64,000 nt of DNA from Glebionis coronaria (taxonomy: Eukaryota; Streptophyta; Magnoliopsida; Asterales; Asteraceae), in assembly GCA_025667525.1 (NCBI GenBank), contig CM046877.1:31073255-31137254 (forward strand), in the 5' to 3' direction. Shown here piece by piece: positions 12,223 to 22,475 of this stretch. Under the pieces are notes generated by a model. It saw only the letters and a list, made by a program, of their open reading frames with translations, did not search any database and was not told the origin of the DNA. The number at the start of each line of letters is the position of its first letter. The first letter of the stretch is position 1. Position numbers and translations under genes: made by a program.

Positions 12223-14576
12223 TATGTACTGAGAGTGGGATTGCTAGACATTTGACAGTTGCCGGGACGCCGCAGCAGAATGGGTTAGCAGAACGGATGA
12301 ACATAACTCTCATGGACAAGGTATGCTGTTTATTAATACAGTCTGGATTGCCCAAGACCTTCTAGGCGGAAGCGACATGTACGGCCGCATATCTTATAAA
12401 TAGGTCACCATCGACAGCGATTGAGAAGAAGACACCTATGGAGATGTGGTCGGGACATCCTAGTGATTATGGGATGTTGAGGGTTTTCAGTTGTGTCGCG
12501 TATTCACACGTTAAACAAGGTAAGCTCGAGTCGAGAGCGGTAAAATGCGTTCTTTTGGGGTATCCTGAAGGTGTGAAGGGGTACATACTATATAGGCTTG
12601 ATAATGAATCGCGTAAAATAGTCACAAGCAAGAACATAGTCTTCAATGAAAGTGTCATGTACAAAGACACGTTGAAGGATACTGGTGCAGGTAAAGATAA
12701 GTCTGTTGAGGAATTACAGGTTGAGGTGGAACTGCAGAGGTTAAATAATCATACGCCTGAGGAAGACCAGACAGGTCAGGAAGATCAAACATGTCAGGAA
12801 GATCAGTCAGATCAGGAAGACCATACGGATCAGGAAGATGGCGATGATGAAGATGCAGGAGTTCAAGAAATTGATCATCCACCGGATCTCACAGATTATC
12901 AATTGGTTCGGGATAGAGAGCCAAGGACAAGAACGAAACCGGCAAGGTTTCAAGATGAGAGTAATATGATTGCTTACGCGTTCGCTGCAGTAGAGGAAGA
13001 AGATACTCATGAACCATTGACATACCAAGAAGCAGTTGCTTGTGAAGACAGTTCTAAGTGAAAAGTTGCTATGAAAGAAGAGATGGATTCTTTGAAGAAG
13101 AACAAGACCTGGGTGTTAGTAGATCATCCAGCTGGGCAAAAGCTGGTGAGCTGCAAATGGTTGTACAAAATAAAGGAAGGGATTGAAGGTGTTCAAAAGC
13201 CTAGGTACAAGGCAAGGTTGGTGGCTCGTGGATTCACACAAAGAGCAGGTATTGATTACAATGAAGTATTTTCGCCGGTAGTTCGACAAACATATATTCG
13301 GGTTATACTTGCATTGACTGCGTGTAAAGATTATGAGCTGGAGCAGCTTAATGTAAAGACGGCGTTTTTACATGGAAATCTTGAAGAAGTGATCTACATG
13401 AGGCAGCCACCGGGATTTGAACAAGGTAACAAGGTATGTTTGTTAAAGAAATCTCTTTATGGTTTGAACCAGTCACCTAGGCAATGGTACAAAAGGTTCG
13501 ATGAGTATATGCTGAGCAATGGGTTTAAGCGTAGCAGTTACGACAGCTGCGTATATTACAGGAGTTATGCACCAGGGGAGTATATCTATCTACTATTATA
13601 TGTAGACGATATGCTGATTGCTTGTAAAAGCAAGGCTGAGATCGCGGCTACCAAGTCTTTGCTTAAAAGGGAGTTCGACATGAAAGAGCTCGGGGAAGCA
13701 AAGAAGATTCTTGGTATGGAGGTCGTCAAGGATCGGAGTCGCAAGATTCTGAGGGTGTCACAATCCGGGTACGTTTCTAAAGTTTAAAACAGGTTTAGAA
13801 TGAACAATGGGGAGTCGGTCCAGACACCATTTGACGGGCAATTCAAGTTGTCGTTGAAAGATTGCCCAGTTAGGGATTGTGATGTTGAAAGAATGAGTAA
13901 GGTGTCGTATACTAATGCGGTTGGGAGCTTAATGTACATGATGGTATGTACGAGGCCAGACATAGCGTATGCAGTAAGTGTAGTTAGCGGATATTTGGCG
14001 AATCCGGGTAAACTCCATTGGGAAGCAGTGAAGTGGATTATGAAATATTTGCAGGGTACTGTAAACGTTGGTTTGGTGTATGGGACAAATCGTGGCAACC
14101 ATGTGGACGTAACAGGTTTTGTTGATTCAGACTACGCCAAGGATCCGGATAAGGGTAGGTCTCTCACTGGTTACGTATTTTTAGTACAGGGATGTGTTGT
14201 AAGCTGGAAAGCAACGCTACAACACGTGGTGGCTATTTCAACTACAGAGGCAGAGTATATGGCCCTTACGGAGGATGTGAAGGAAGCTATTTGGCTAAGG
14301 GGACTCTTGGAAGAGTTGGGCGTGAAGCTCAACACCGTTGCAGTTAATTGTGATAATCAAGGCGCCATTCACTTATCGCGGAATCATGTTTTTCATGAAA
14401 GGACTAAGCACATCAATGTGCGCTATCACTTTATCAGAGAAGTCTTGGAAACAAAGACGGTTGAAGTTCTGAAGGTGGGCACTGAACACAATGCTACGGA
14501 TGCCTTGACGAAGGTGGTACCTGGACGCAAGTTACAACACTGCTTGAAGTTGCTGAGTGTTGGGATAGGCTAATAT
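12223..14576 (+). pseudogene. Copia integrase (3' part), reverse transcriptase and RNase H
   Basis: Continues the frame interrupted at 1387. The integrase core finishes with GTPQQNGLAERMN, which supplies the catalytic Glu. A linker with Gln/Asp/Glu-rich repeats (12750-12860, units like DQEDHT) precedes RT. RT shows KWLYKIKEG, VKTAFLHGNL, LYGLNQSPRQW and LYVDDMLIA with the YVDD catalytic box near 13600. RNase H runs from about 14120 (DSDYAKDPDKGRS, STTEAEYMAL, HINVRYHFIRE) to the stop at 14571-14573. In-frame stops are TAG 12363-12365, TGA 13059-13061 and TAA 13785-13787; the first two sit where Copia proteins usually have Trp. No frameshift is needed, so decay is by point mutation only. Confidence 0.92.
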
Positions 14577-14594
14577 AAAGTCTAAGGTGGAAAT

Positions 14595-14923
14595 TGTTAT
14601 GTTTAGTCTTTATTTTACCTAATTCGTATCTAGGGGTCAAGAGTTGAGTAAGCCTATACTAGCTAAGAATAAAGGTCGGTTGGCATTGTCTAAGCCCAAC
14701 CCGACCGGGAGTCATTGTATGTGTCGGTTCCCCCTCATCTCTATAAAAGGAGGTGAGGGGGAACAAACCAATTACGTCATTCTTTCAATAAACTAATCGG
14801 AAACGATTAGGGATATTACCTTGTGTGGGCGTCGATTATCTATTCTGTCGATTCGTCTGTGTGTGTTCTTCGATCGAGTATTCCGCATCTAGTTAACCAG
14901 GATTGTAGGGATTAAACCCTACA
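14595..14923 (+). repeat. 3' LTR of the Tork-like Copia
   Basis: 329 bp from TGTTATGTTTAG to AACCCTACA, with TG...CA ends, preceded by the purine-rich ctaaggtggaa. It contains a TATA box (ctataaaag, 14741-14749) enclosed by a perfect 11-bp inverted repeat. The pair copy would lie left of the window, so boundaries rest on the termini and context only. Confidence 0.82.
14741..14749 (+). promoter_or_regulatory. TATA box inside a perfect inverted repeat (Copia LTR promoter)
   Basis: ctataaaag is flanked by gttccccctca (14727-14737) and its exact reverse complement tgagggggaac (14754-14764). Transcription would run rightwards into the LTR's R/U5. The dyad could form a stem with the TATA box in the loop; function is not known. 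Confidence 0.75.
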
Positions 14924-15472
14924 GAAAACATACAAAACATGAAAAAGTATCACAACATATGTTGACGTATATGGTAAAATAGACCCTGAATAATACTAGA
15001 AGGGCCAAAAGGTAAAAGGTTAATAAGCAAATGACCAACAAATAAATACATAAGGGACAAACATGCAAAAGTTGGGCTATAAATAGTCACATCTCTCACT
15101 CTACATAGCCAGGTTTTTTGACACTCTCTCTCTCTAAACTACTTCTCTCTACATACGACATCACAAAATACATATGCATAATATAAGACCTTTGATAGGC
15201 ACTGACTTGACCGTCGGAGGGTGGTTCCCCGGGCTCCGGCCTGGGCCCCTTCTAACGGGTTCTTTCTTGTTTGACAGCTGATTTCCAAGCTTGGGGATTC
15301 GACATATGGCTCCAGAAGTCATTCGGATCTACCCTGCAGAAATTTGTTTCAACAAATGGCGCCATCCGTGGGACCCGTTATTCTATTCTACCACAGCTAA
15401 GATAACGGGTCTCCTTTATTCACTTTGTCTAAAACAGGGTGATATATGCATTGTGTACGAGGGGTGGGTATG
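14924..15472 (+). mobile_element. Relic of a Ty3/gypsy (Tat-type) element: LTR 3' part, primer site and start of interior
   Basis: A TATA box (gctataaatagt, 15091-15102) is followed by a CT-rich R region, the phrase ctgacttgaccgtcggag typical of plant Tat/Retand LTRs, and a GC-rich stretch. The LTR end is caaca at 15354, then the primer site TGGCGCCATCCGTGGGAC at 15357-15374. Only about 100 bp of interior remain. The Copia 3' LTR abuts it on the left and another LTR on the right, so it was cut from both sides. An ORF crossing 15291-15599 spans the LTR, primer site and next LTR and is not a gene. Confidence 0.72.
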
Positions 15473-15891
15473 TGTTAGGACCTTTGGAATAGTTATTTGT
15501 AATAGGTATACTAGGAGGTATGTAGCTCCTCCTGGTCCTAGTAGTAGTAGGAGCAACACGTGCTCCTGGTCTTTAGAAAGTCAAACTTTATTATTTTGAG
15601 TATTCTGTTAGGATATGCATGAGATATGTTAGGAAAGGATATGCATATCAGTTTTACACGTTTTTGTTTATTGATGTATTAGGGTTTCCTTGTAGTATTA
15701 AAGGAACCTTAGGCAGGAGGGTTACACACACCTTCATCAAATATTATTCTAGTTCATATTAATATTAGAAATCCTTAGTAAAGGATCAAGTCATTATAGT
15801 TATTCTGTTCTTTTTGTTCATAGTATTTGTATTCCGTACTTATACTGTGTGATTCATCAAGAGTCTCTCTGTGAATAGACTTGTGATTACA
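15473..15891 (+). repeat. Orphan Copia-type LTR
   Basis: 419 bp beginning TGTTAGGACC and ending GTGATTACA. A polypurine-like acgaggggtgggtatg lies directly before it, suggesting the 3' LTR of an element whose interior was lost. The flanking pentamers differ (gtatg, gaagt), so it is not a clean solo LTR. It contains gctcctggt repeats that recall those in the LTRs of 17297-23136. Confidence 0.55.
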
Positions 15892-15911
15892 GAAGTCGTT
15901 CGCCAGGTTGC

Positions 15912-16026
15912 ATTCACTTATGAGCAACTTGGAGGAAGAAGCGCAAATTGGTTAGGCTGGCTGGAAATCGAGTCCAAACATGACCCCACCCAACTTGATT
16001 ATGTAATCCTATATGTAAACGGCTAA
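15912..16026. repeat. Host segment copy A, part 1 (duplicate of copy B)
   Basis: The stretch including ggttaggctggctg and cgagtccaaacatga matches 24960-25020 closely, and its first bases match 24734-24758. Copy A continues at 17142-17291 and 23142-23380 after removal of two insertions. No ORF is supported. Confidence 0.8.
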
Positions 16027-16035
16027 TAAAGTAAA
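16027..16035. repeat. 9-bp TSD of the first Mutator-like element (left)
   Basis: taaagtaaa here and at 17133-17141 flanks the long-TIR element exactly on the right and with the next base on the left. Nine bp is the Mutator superfamily hallmark. Confidence 0.82.
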
Positions 16036-17132
16036 TGGTTTAAGGCATTTAATAGCTACGTCATTTCTCAAATATATCCATATCATACCTGTTCTCATAA
16101 AATTATCAAAATAATACTTGAACTTCCGATTTACCTGTTAATATGGTATCTCAAAAATTCTTCTACCTATTTTACCCTTCATCCCGATGTCAAATTTTAC
16201 ATCGTTAGTCCTTAAACTAACGATCGTTTTTGTTTTCAAAAAAAAAAGTTGTAACTTATAAAAAAATTATAATTTTTTTCCAGACATATTTAAAATATAA
16301 AAAAATTGTGTTAAAATTTTTTTCGAAGTTACAAAACCTTTTTTCCTTTTAAAAAAATTTCAAATTGTTTTAAATCTTTTTTCATTTTTTTTTTAAAAAG
16401 TTTATATTTTCAGAAAAAATAATTTTTTTCTTAATATTTTTTAGAAGTTAAAAAGAATTAAATGATTTTCTTCCAGAAAAATATTAAAAAATTTAATATT
16501 TTTTTTGTATTTTAGAAAATAAATAAAATTTTTTTAGAAGTAAATTAAAATAAGAGAAAAACGTAAATTTTTAATTTAAAATTAAGTTTTTTATAAAGAA
16601 ATTCATTAAAGGAATAATTTAAAATGTTTTAAAATTTTTTGAAATGTTTTAAAATGTTTTAGAATTATTAATTTAGGGAAATACAAATATGTTTTAAATA
16701 ATTTAAACTTTTTAATATTTTAAAAAAAAATCATGTGAGTTATTTATAACTTTTGATTTTTTTGAGAAAAACGTAAAAAAAAGTTAAGTTTTCGAAAAAA
16801 ATAAACTTTTTTTTTCAAAAAAAAAGGATCGAAACTAATTTAAACAGTTTCAGGAAAAGCATAAAAAGCAAAAAAAAGTTTTTTTAACTCTAGTTTTTTT
16901 TGGAAAAATTATAATTTTTTTAGTTAAATATATTTTTCTGAAAAAACTATCGTTAGTTAAAGGACTAACGATGCAAATTTTGGCATTTGACTAAAGGATA
17001 AAATAGGTAGAAAAAAGTTTGAGGTACCATATTAACAGGTAAACCGGAAGTTCAAGTATTATCTTGACAATTTTACGAGTACATGTATCATATATATTTG
17101 AGAAAGTACATATTTATTAAATGCTTTAAACC
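16036..17132. mobile_element. Non-autonomous Mutator-like element with ~185-bp TIRs
   Basis: 1097 bp. The left arm (16036-16224) is the inverted, diverged copy of the right arm (16949-17132). Both contain caccttgaacttccg-like blocks, a tacctgttaatatggta block and an inner palindrome built on atcgttagt/actaacgat (16201-16224 and 16949-16972). The ~720-bp centre is very AT-rich with many poly-A and poly-T runs and no coding potential. It is flanked by the 9-bp duplication taaagtaaa. The paralogous copy B lacks it, as an empty site would. No transposase is present. Confidence 0.85.
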
Positions 17133-17141
17133 TAAAGTAAA

Positions 17142-17291
17142 AAATTGTGGGATTTCCTTGATCATCATTAAAAAATTTGTGGCCCCATTATTAATTAAGA
17201 CACACACTATCAGCAACTATCAACTCCATTGTAGTATACTGAGCTATTGCGTAATGTTTTTGTAGCACTAAACATTGTACCAAAACATGTA
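17142..17291. repeat. Host segment copy A, part 2
   Basis: The match to copy B resumes directly after the Mutator-like element (ttgtgggatttccttgatcatcatt versus 25060-25088) and stops at the Copia insertion point. No coding feature is seen. Confidence 0.75.
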
Positions 17292-17296
17292 TTAAC
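17292..17296. repeat. TSD (ttaac), left copy, of the young Copia element
   Basis: ttaac precedes the 5' LTR and recurs at 23137-23141 after the 3' LTR. Confidence 0.95.
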
Positions 17297-17957
17297 TGTT
17301 GGAAATTTAGTGCATTTGTGGGATCGAGTCATACTTGTAAATGGGTTTGGAGGTACGGAGTGTACACCCATTAAGTCCCTGACCTCCCTGGACTCAATAT
17401 AGTGGTTGAAAGTTAATCAGTAGGAAGTTGCTCCTGGTTAGGAAGTTGCTCCTGGTGAGGAAGTTGCTCCTGGTCAGGAAGTTGCTCCTGGTTAGGACGC
17501 TGCTCCTGGTGATGCACAAAGTCTTTGTAACCTCTTTGACTAATCAATGAGGGTTGATATTGACTTGATGACCAGGTTTATGGTCATGTAACCACTATGG
17601 TTTCATGTAGGTAATTATGAGCTTAATTGGCCGATTAATGCTCTTAATTACCATTGACTATGAGTTACATCCTTCTAGGACTAGGATCACTATAAATAGT
17701 GATCATATTTGCATGATGAAACATACAGAAACAAGAAACACTTACTTACACGCACAGAGTTCTTGATTTGTGCCTAAAATAAGAACTAACTCTTGGTTTT
17801 ATCCCAAGGAGGTATTCGTGTTAACCCAGGCATAGGGTCGAATAATCTTCTTTGGAAAGTGATTACACGAATTCAAGAGATATCCGGTAACCATTCTTTG
17901 GTACGTAGTTAGGCTATTGATTATCTTCACCCTGTTGGAACGAAGTAAACCCCAACA
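17297..17957 (+). repeat. 5' LTR of the young Copia
   Basis: TGTTGGAAATTTAG to ACCCCAACA. A TATA box (actataaatagtgatc) lies at 17690-17706, and the 18-bp tandem repeats at 17420-17515. The usual TGGTATCAGAGC primer site is not seen directly after 17957; the bases there are atcaaagaaga, so the primer tRNA is unidentified. Confidence 0.95.
17420..17515 (+). repeat. 18-bp tandem array in the LTR (about five units)
   Basis: Units of aggaagttgctcctggtt with one variable final base; the last unit reads aggacgctgctcctggtg. The array is identical at 22599-22694 in the other LTR. It lies upstream of the TATA box, the usual place for enhancer-like LTR repeats. Confidence 0.9.
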
Positions 17958-17985
17958 ATCAAAGAAGATTATTTTGTGATAATAA

Positions 17986-20900
17986 ATGGCGGCGGCAATG
18001 AAGCATATGGTGGCTAACTTCTCCAAACTGGACAAGTTTGAAGGGGTTGATTTTAGGAGATGGCAGAAGAAGATGCACTTTCTTCTTTCTACCATGAACG
18101 TGGTGTACGTGCTGACCACTCCCATTCCTGATGGTGGTGATGATGCTACTTTGGAGGAACTGAGGAAAAGGAGCAAATGGGAGAATGATGATTATGTGTG
18201 TCGCGACATAATTCTCAATGGTATGTCTGATTCTTTAATTGATATTTACCAAAATGTTGAATCTGCTAAAGAACTATGGGATTCCTTGGAAGCCAAATAT
18301 ATGGCTGAGGATGCATCAAGTAAGAAGTTCCTTGTGAGTGATTTCACAAATTACAAAATGACTGATTCAAGACCAGTCATGGAACAATACAATGAACTTC
18401 TTGGAATACTTGGCAGATTTACACAACATAAAATGAACATGGATGAGACCATTCAGGTCTCGTGTGTCATTGACAAACTACCTCATTCTTGGAAAGATTT
18501 CAAGCACACCTTGAAACATAAGAAGGAGGAATTAACTCTTGTTGAGTTGGGCAGTCATTTGCGCATTGAGGAATCCCTCAGGGTGCATGAAAGTGATAAG
18601 CCAAAGAGCAACAATGTTGCTGGTTCATCTGTTGTCAATATAGTGGAGCATAACAACTCCACCAGGTACAATGACAACAAGGGCAAACGTAAGCATCAGG
18701 ATAACACCAAAGCTAATCCTAACAAGAAGTCATCAGTGGCTTGTTGGAAGTGTGGGAAACCTGGACACTTCAAAAGGGATTACAAAGGTGTTAGCATTGG
18801 CAACCAAGCTAATGGATCAGGCACAAAAGGTCAGAATATGTTTAATGAATCTCTCCAGATTTATTTTGTTACATATGTATCTGAAGCTTACTTTGTGCAG
18901 GATGATGATGTTGTGTGGTGGGTTGACTCTGGAGCAACAGTACATGTGTGTAAAGATAGATGCTGGTTCAAGACTTATGAGTCAATGAATGATGGATCTA
19001 TTCTTCACATGGGAAATGAGTCAACAGCCCTAGTGCATGGACATGGTTGTGTAGATCTTAAATTTAGTTCTGGAAAGATTGTTTCTTTGTTTAATGTTTT
19101 GCATGCTCCTAATATTAGGAAGAACTTGGTTTCTAGTAGTGTTTTGAATAATTGTGGTTATAAACAAGTGTTTGAATCTAATAAATTTGTTTTATCTAAA
19201 CATGGTGTGTTTATTGGTTTTGGCTATTTGAGTAATCAAATGTTCAGGCTTAATATTGATTCTAGTATAAATGTTGATTCTGTCCTGATGACTACCACTA
19301 AACTGAATGATTCATCACTATGGCATGCTAGACTAGGCCATGTCCACTATAAGAGGATGCAAGATATGTCTAAGGATGGATTAATTCCAACTTTTGACAT
19401 GGACACTGATAAGTGTCAGACTTGTATGCTGAACAAAATTACTAAGAAACCATTTCAGGATGTAAAACGTGAGACTACAGTTTTGGAGCGAATCCATAGT
19501 GACCTATGTGATTTGCATGCTACTCCCTCATTAGGGAATAAGAAATACTTGGTAACTTTTATTGATGATGCTTCTAGGTTTTGCTATGTTTATTTGTTAC
19601 ATACTAAGGATGAAGCATTAGATAAATTTAAAGTATTTAAAACTGAAGTTGAATTACAACAAGGAGTCCAAATCAAAAGATTTAGGACTGATAGGGGAGG
19701 TGAGTACATGGATACTTTGTACTTTGAGTCTGTTGGAATCATCCATGAGACAACTGCTCCCTATACTCCACAACAAAATGGTATATCTGAAAGGAAAAAT
19801 AGAGTACTAAAAGAGATGGTTAACTCAATGTTGTCCTACTCAAGACTGAGTCAAGGGTTTTGGGGAGAAGCTATGTTAACAGCTTGCTATTTATTAAATA
19901 GGGTTCCTAATAAAAGGAACAGGATTACCCCTTATGAACTCTGGACTAAAAGGAAACCAAACTTGAACTACCTCAAAGTTTGGGGTTGTAGGGCTGTTGT
20001 AAGACTCCCTGATCTAAAGGTGAAAACCTTGGGTGAAAGAGGCATTGAATGCATCTTTGTTGGATATGCTGAGCATTCTAAGGCTTATAGGTTCTATGTT
20101 ATTGAACCTAATGATTCAGTTTCAATAAACTTAATCATTGAATCAAGGGAAGCTAACTTTGATGAGACTAGGTTCTCATTAGTCCCTAGACCAAGCCTTA
20201 GGACTCCTACTGGAGTTGAGGACATTGGTGTTTCAGTGGAACCTGAAAGGGTCACTAATGAGGTTGTGGTTCAGCAACCTGAGCCTGAGCTTAGAAGAAG
20301 CACAAGGCAAAGGACTCCAAAGAACTTTGGGCCTGAATTTCAACTATACCTAGTTGAAGGAACAAGGGATGAGGTCTCTGACCAGTACTACTATTGCTTT
20401 AATGTTGAGGATGATCCCAAAACATTTGATGAAGCAATGAAGTCCCAAGATGTTGCTTTCTGGAAAGAAGCAATCAATGATGAGATAGATTCCATCATGG
20501 GCAACAACACTTGGGTGTTGGTTGATCTACCTCCAGGCTGCAATCCACTTGGATGCAAATGGATCTTCAAAAAAAAGATGAAGGTAGATGGAACTATTGA
20601 AAAGTTCAAGGCAAGGTTAGTCATTCAAGGCTTTAGACAAAAGTCAGGGATAGACTACTTTGATACTTATGCTCCTGTAGCACGCATAAGTACCATAAGA
20701 ATGTTGATTGCCTTGGCAAGCATTCACAATCTGATTATTCATCAAATGGATGTGAAGACAACATTCTTGAATGGTGATTTAGATGAGGAGGTTTATATGA
20801 ACCAACCTCAAGGTTTCATCATGCCTGGTCATGAAGGTAAGGTGTGTAAACTGATTAAGTCCTTATATGGACTCAAACAAGCACCTAAGCAATGGCATCA

Positions 20901-21024
20901 AAAGTTTGATGAAATGGTTTTGTCTAATGGTTATTTACTTAACCAAGCTGACAAATGTGTATATAGCAAATTTGATGAATCTGTAAAGGAGTCATCATTT
21001 GCCTATATGTTGATGACATGTTAA
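17986..21024 (+). pseudogene. Copia gag-pol up to a frameshift at the RT active site
   Basis: 1012 codons from ATG 28 bp after the LTR. The gag UBN2 region is residues ~15-220. The zinc knuckle CWKCGKPGHFKRDYKG has Tyr (TAC, 18781-18783) in place of the last Cys. The protease WVDSGATVHVC is near residue 310. The integrase has an HHCC region (WHARLGHVH, CQTCML), then HSDLCDLHA, DRGGEYM and TPQQNGISERKN. RT follows with CKWIFKKK, MDVKTTFLNGDLDEEVYM and LYGLKQAPKQW. The frame runs out at 21024 because of a 1-nt change near 20983. The YVDDM catalytic box lies in the next frame and joins the second ORF. The remainder is at 20985-21968. Confidence 0.92.
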
Positions 21025-21968
21025 TCTTTGGTACTGACCAAGTTCAGGTTAATTTAACCAAAGAGTTTTTGTCATCAAGGTTCTCTATGAAAGACATGGG
21101 GAAGGCTGATGTTATCCTTGGCATAAGGATTAAACATGAAAGTGATGGTATTGTAATTTCTCAGTCTCATTATATTGAGAAGATCCTGAAGAAATTCAAT
21201 CACTTTGATTGTACTCCAGTGAGTACACCTATGGATACAAGTGAGAAACTAATGCCTAACAATGGTCAGGCTGTCTCCCAGCTGGAGTATTCTAGGGTGA
21301 TTGGTTGCTTGATGTATGCCATGACTAGTACTAGGCCTGATATTGCTTTTGCATTGGGTAAACTGAGTAGGTACACTAGTAATCATAGTACTCAGCATTG
21401 GCAAGCAATTCATAGGGTACTAAAGTATTTGAAAGGAACAATGGATTATTGTTTGTCATATACTGGATATCCTTCAGTGTTGGAAGGTTACACTGATGCA
21501 AGTTGGATCAGCAATACTGAGGATAATTCATCCACAAGTGGCTGGGTATTCCTTCTTGGTGGTGGTGCAATTTCTTGGGCATCCAAGAAGCAAACTTGCA
21601 TTACTGGTTCAACAATGGAATCTGAATTTGTGGCTCTAGCAGCTGCTGGTAAAGAGGCTGAATGGTTGAGAAACTTGCTTCTTGAGATTCCATTGTGGGT
21701 CAAACCTATGACACCCATATCTATCCTTTGTGATAGTGCAGCTACATTGGCTAAGGCTTATAGCCAAATGTACAATGGTAAGTCTAGACACTTAGGTGTT
21801 AGACATAGCATGATTCGTGAGCTAATCATGAATGGGGTGATACCAATAGAGTTTTTGAGGTCTCAACAAAACTTAGCTGATCACTTGACGAAGGGATTGG
21901 CTAGAGACTTGGTTATAAAGTCTGCTAAAGGGATGGGTTTAAAGTCCAAACTAGTCACTGAATGCTAG
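21018..21968 (+). pseudogene. Copia RT C-terminus and RNase H (shifted frame)
   Basis: 316 codons from an internal Met. It completes RT (MKDMGKADVILGIRI, YSRVIGCLMYAMTSTRPDI) and RNase H (YTDASWISNTEDNSSTSGW, ESEFVALAAAGKEAEW, CDSAATLAKA, KSRHLGVRHSMIRE, NLADHLTKGL), then stops at 21966-21968. It is one pol gene with 17986-21024. Only the 1-nt shift separates them, so the break is very recent or a sequencing error. Confidence 0.92.
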
Positions 21969-22475
21969 GACACCCAACTCCCTCCTGAGGAAACTTGGGA
22001 GCTGAGTTCAATGTGGAAAGCTGAACATTCAGGGGACTGAAGCACATGTATATCATCCCAAGGATGTGCTTGTACCTGCTGAAAGGAGGATGAAGTTATA
22101 AACTTCTTAATGGTTAATTTCTTGGAAAAAGAGCTTAAGTAGGAGCATGAACTAAAGAGGAACCACCTATGTAAATGTTGAGGTTTCGCCGCCTCAAGGA
22201 GCATGGACTTTGGCTCTTACAACATTTATGAATTGGATATGGACACATGGCTTGTATGGTGTCAGGAGCGTTTTAAGTGTTTGAAAACTTGTGTGTATTT
22301 TATCTTCAGGTATTCAAAGTAGTTGAAGGGTTCAATTCTTAGAACACCCTGATTCTCGAATATTTGAAGTGATGTACTAATATGGAAATTCAATCCTCAG
22401 GACATTTTCATTTATGTACTGGTTTTGTTAAAGTTGATTTTCATGCAAAAGGAATTGTACTAAATTGGGGAGGAT
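21969..22475 (+). other. 3' untranslated region and polypurine tract of the young Copia
   Basis: 507 bp without coding signal between the RNase H stop and the 3' LTR. Its last 13 bases, aattggggaggat, are the likely plus-strand primer. Confidence 0.75.

Larger units (their letters stand above)
1..14923 (+). mobile_element. Ty1/copia element (Tork-like), entering from left edge, split by a nested gypsy element
   Basis: The Copia body is 1-1387 plus 12223-14923. Domain order is gag, zinc knuckle, protease, integrase, reverse transcriptase and RNase H, which is the Ty1/copia order with integrase before RT. The 5' LTR and gag start lie left of the window. The two halves abut exactly in the integrase core once the intervening 10.8 kb (1388-12222) and one copy of the 5-bp tatgt duplication are discounted. 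The 3' LTR is 14595-14923. Protein motifs resemble TNT1/Tork-type elements; lineage is from memory, not from a tree. The coding region carries at least three nonsense codons, so the element is dead independently of the insertion. Confidence 0.93.

Noticed and set aside
15291..15599. 102-residue ORF
   Set aside because: Spans an LTR end, a primer-binding site and the start of another LTR.
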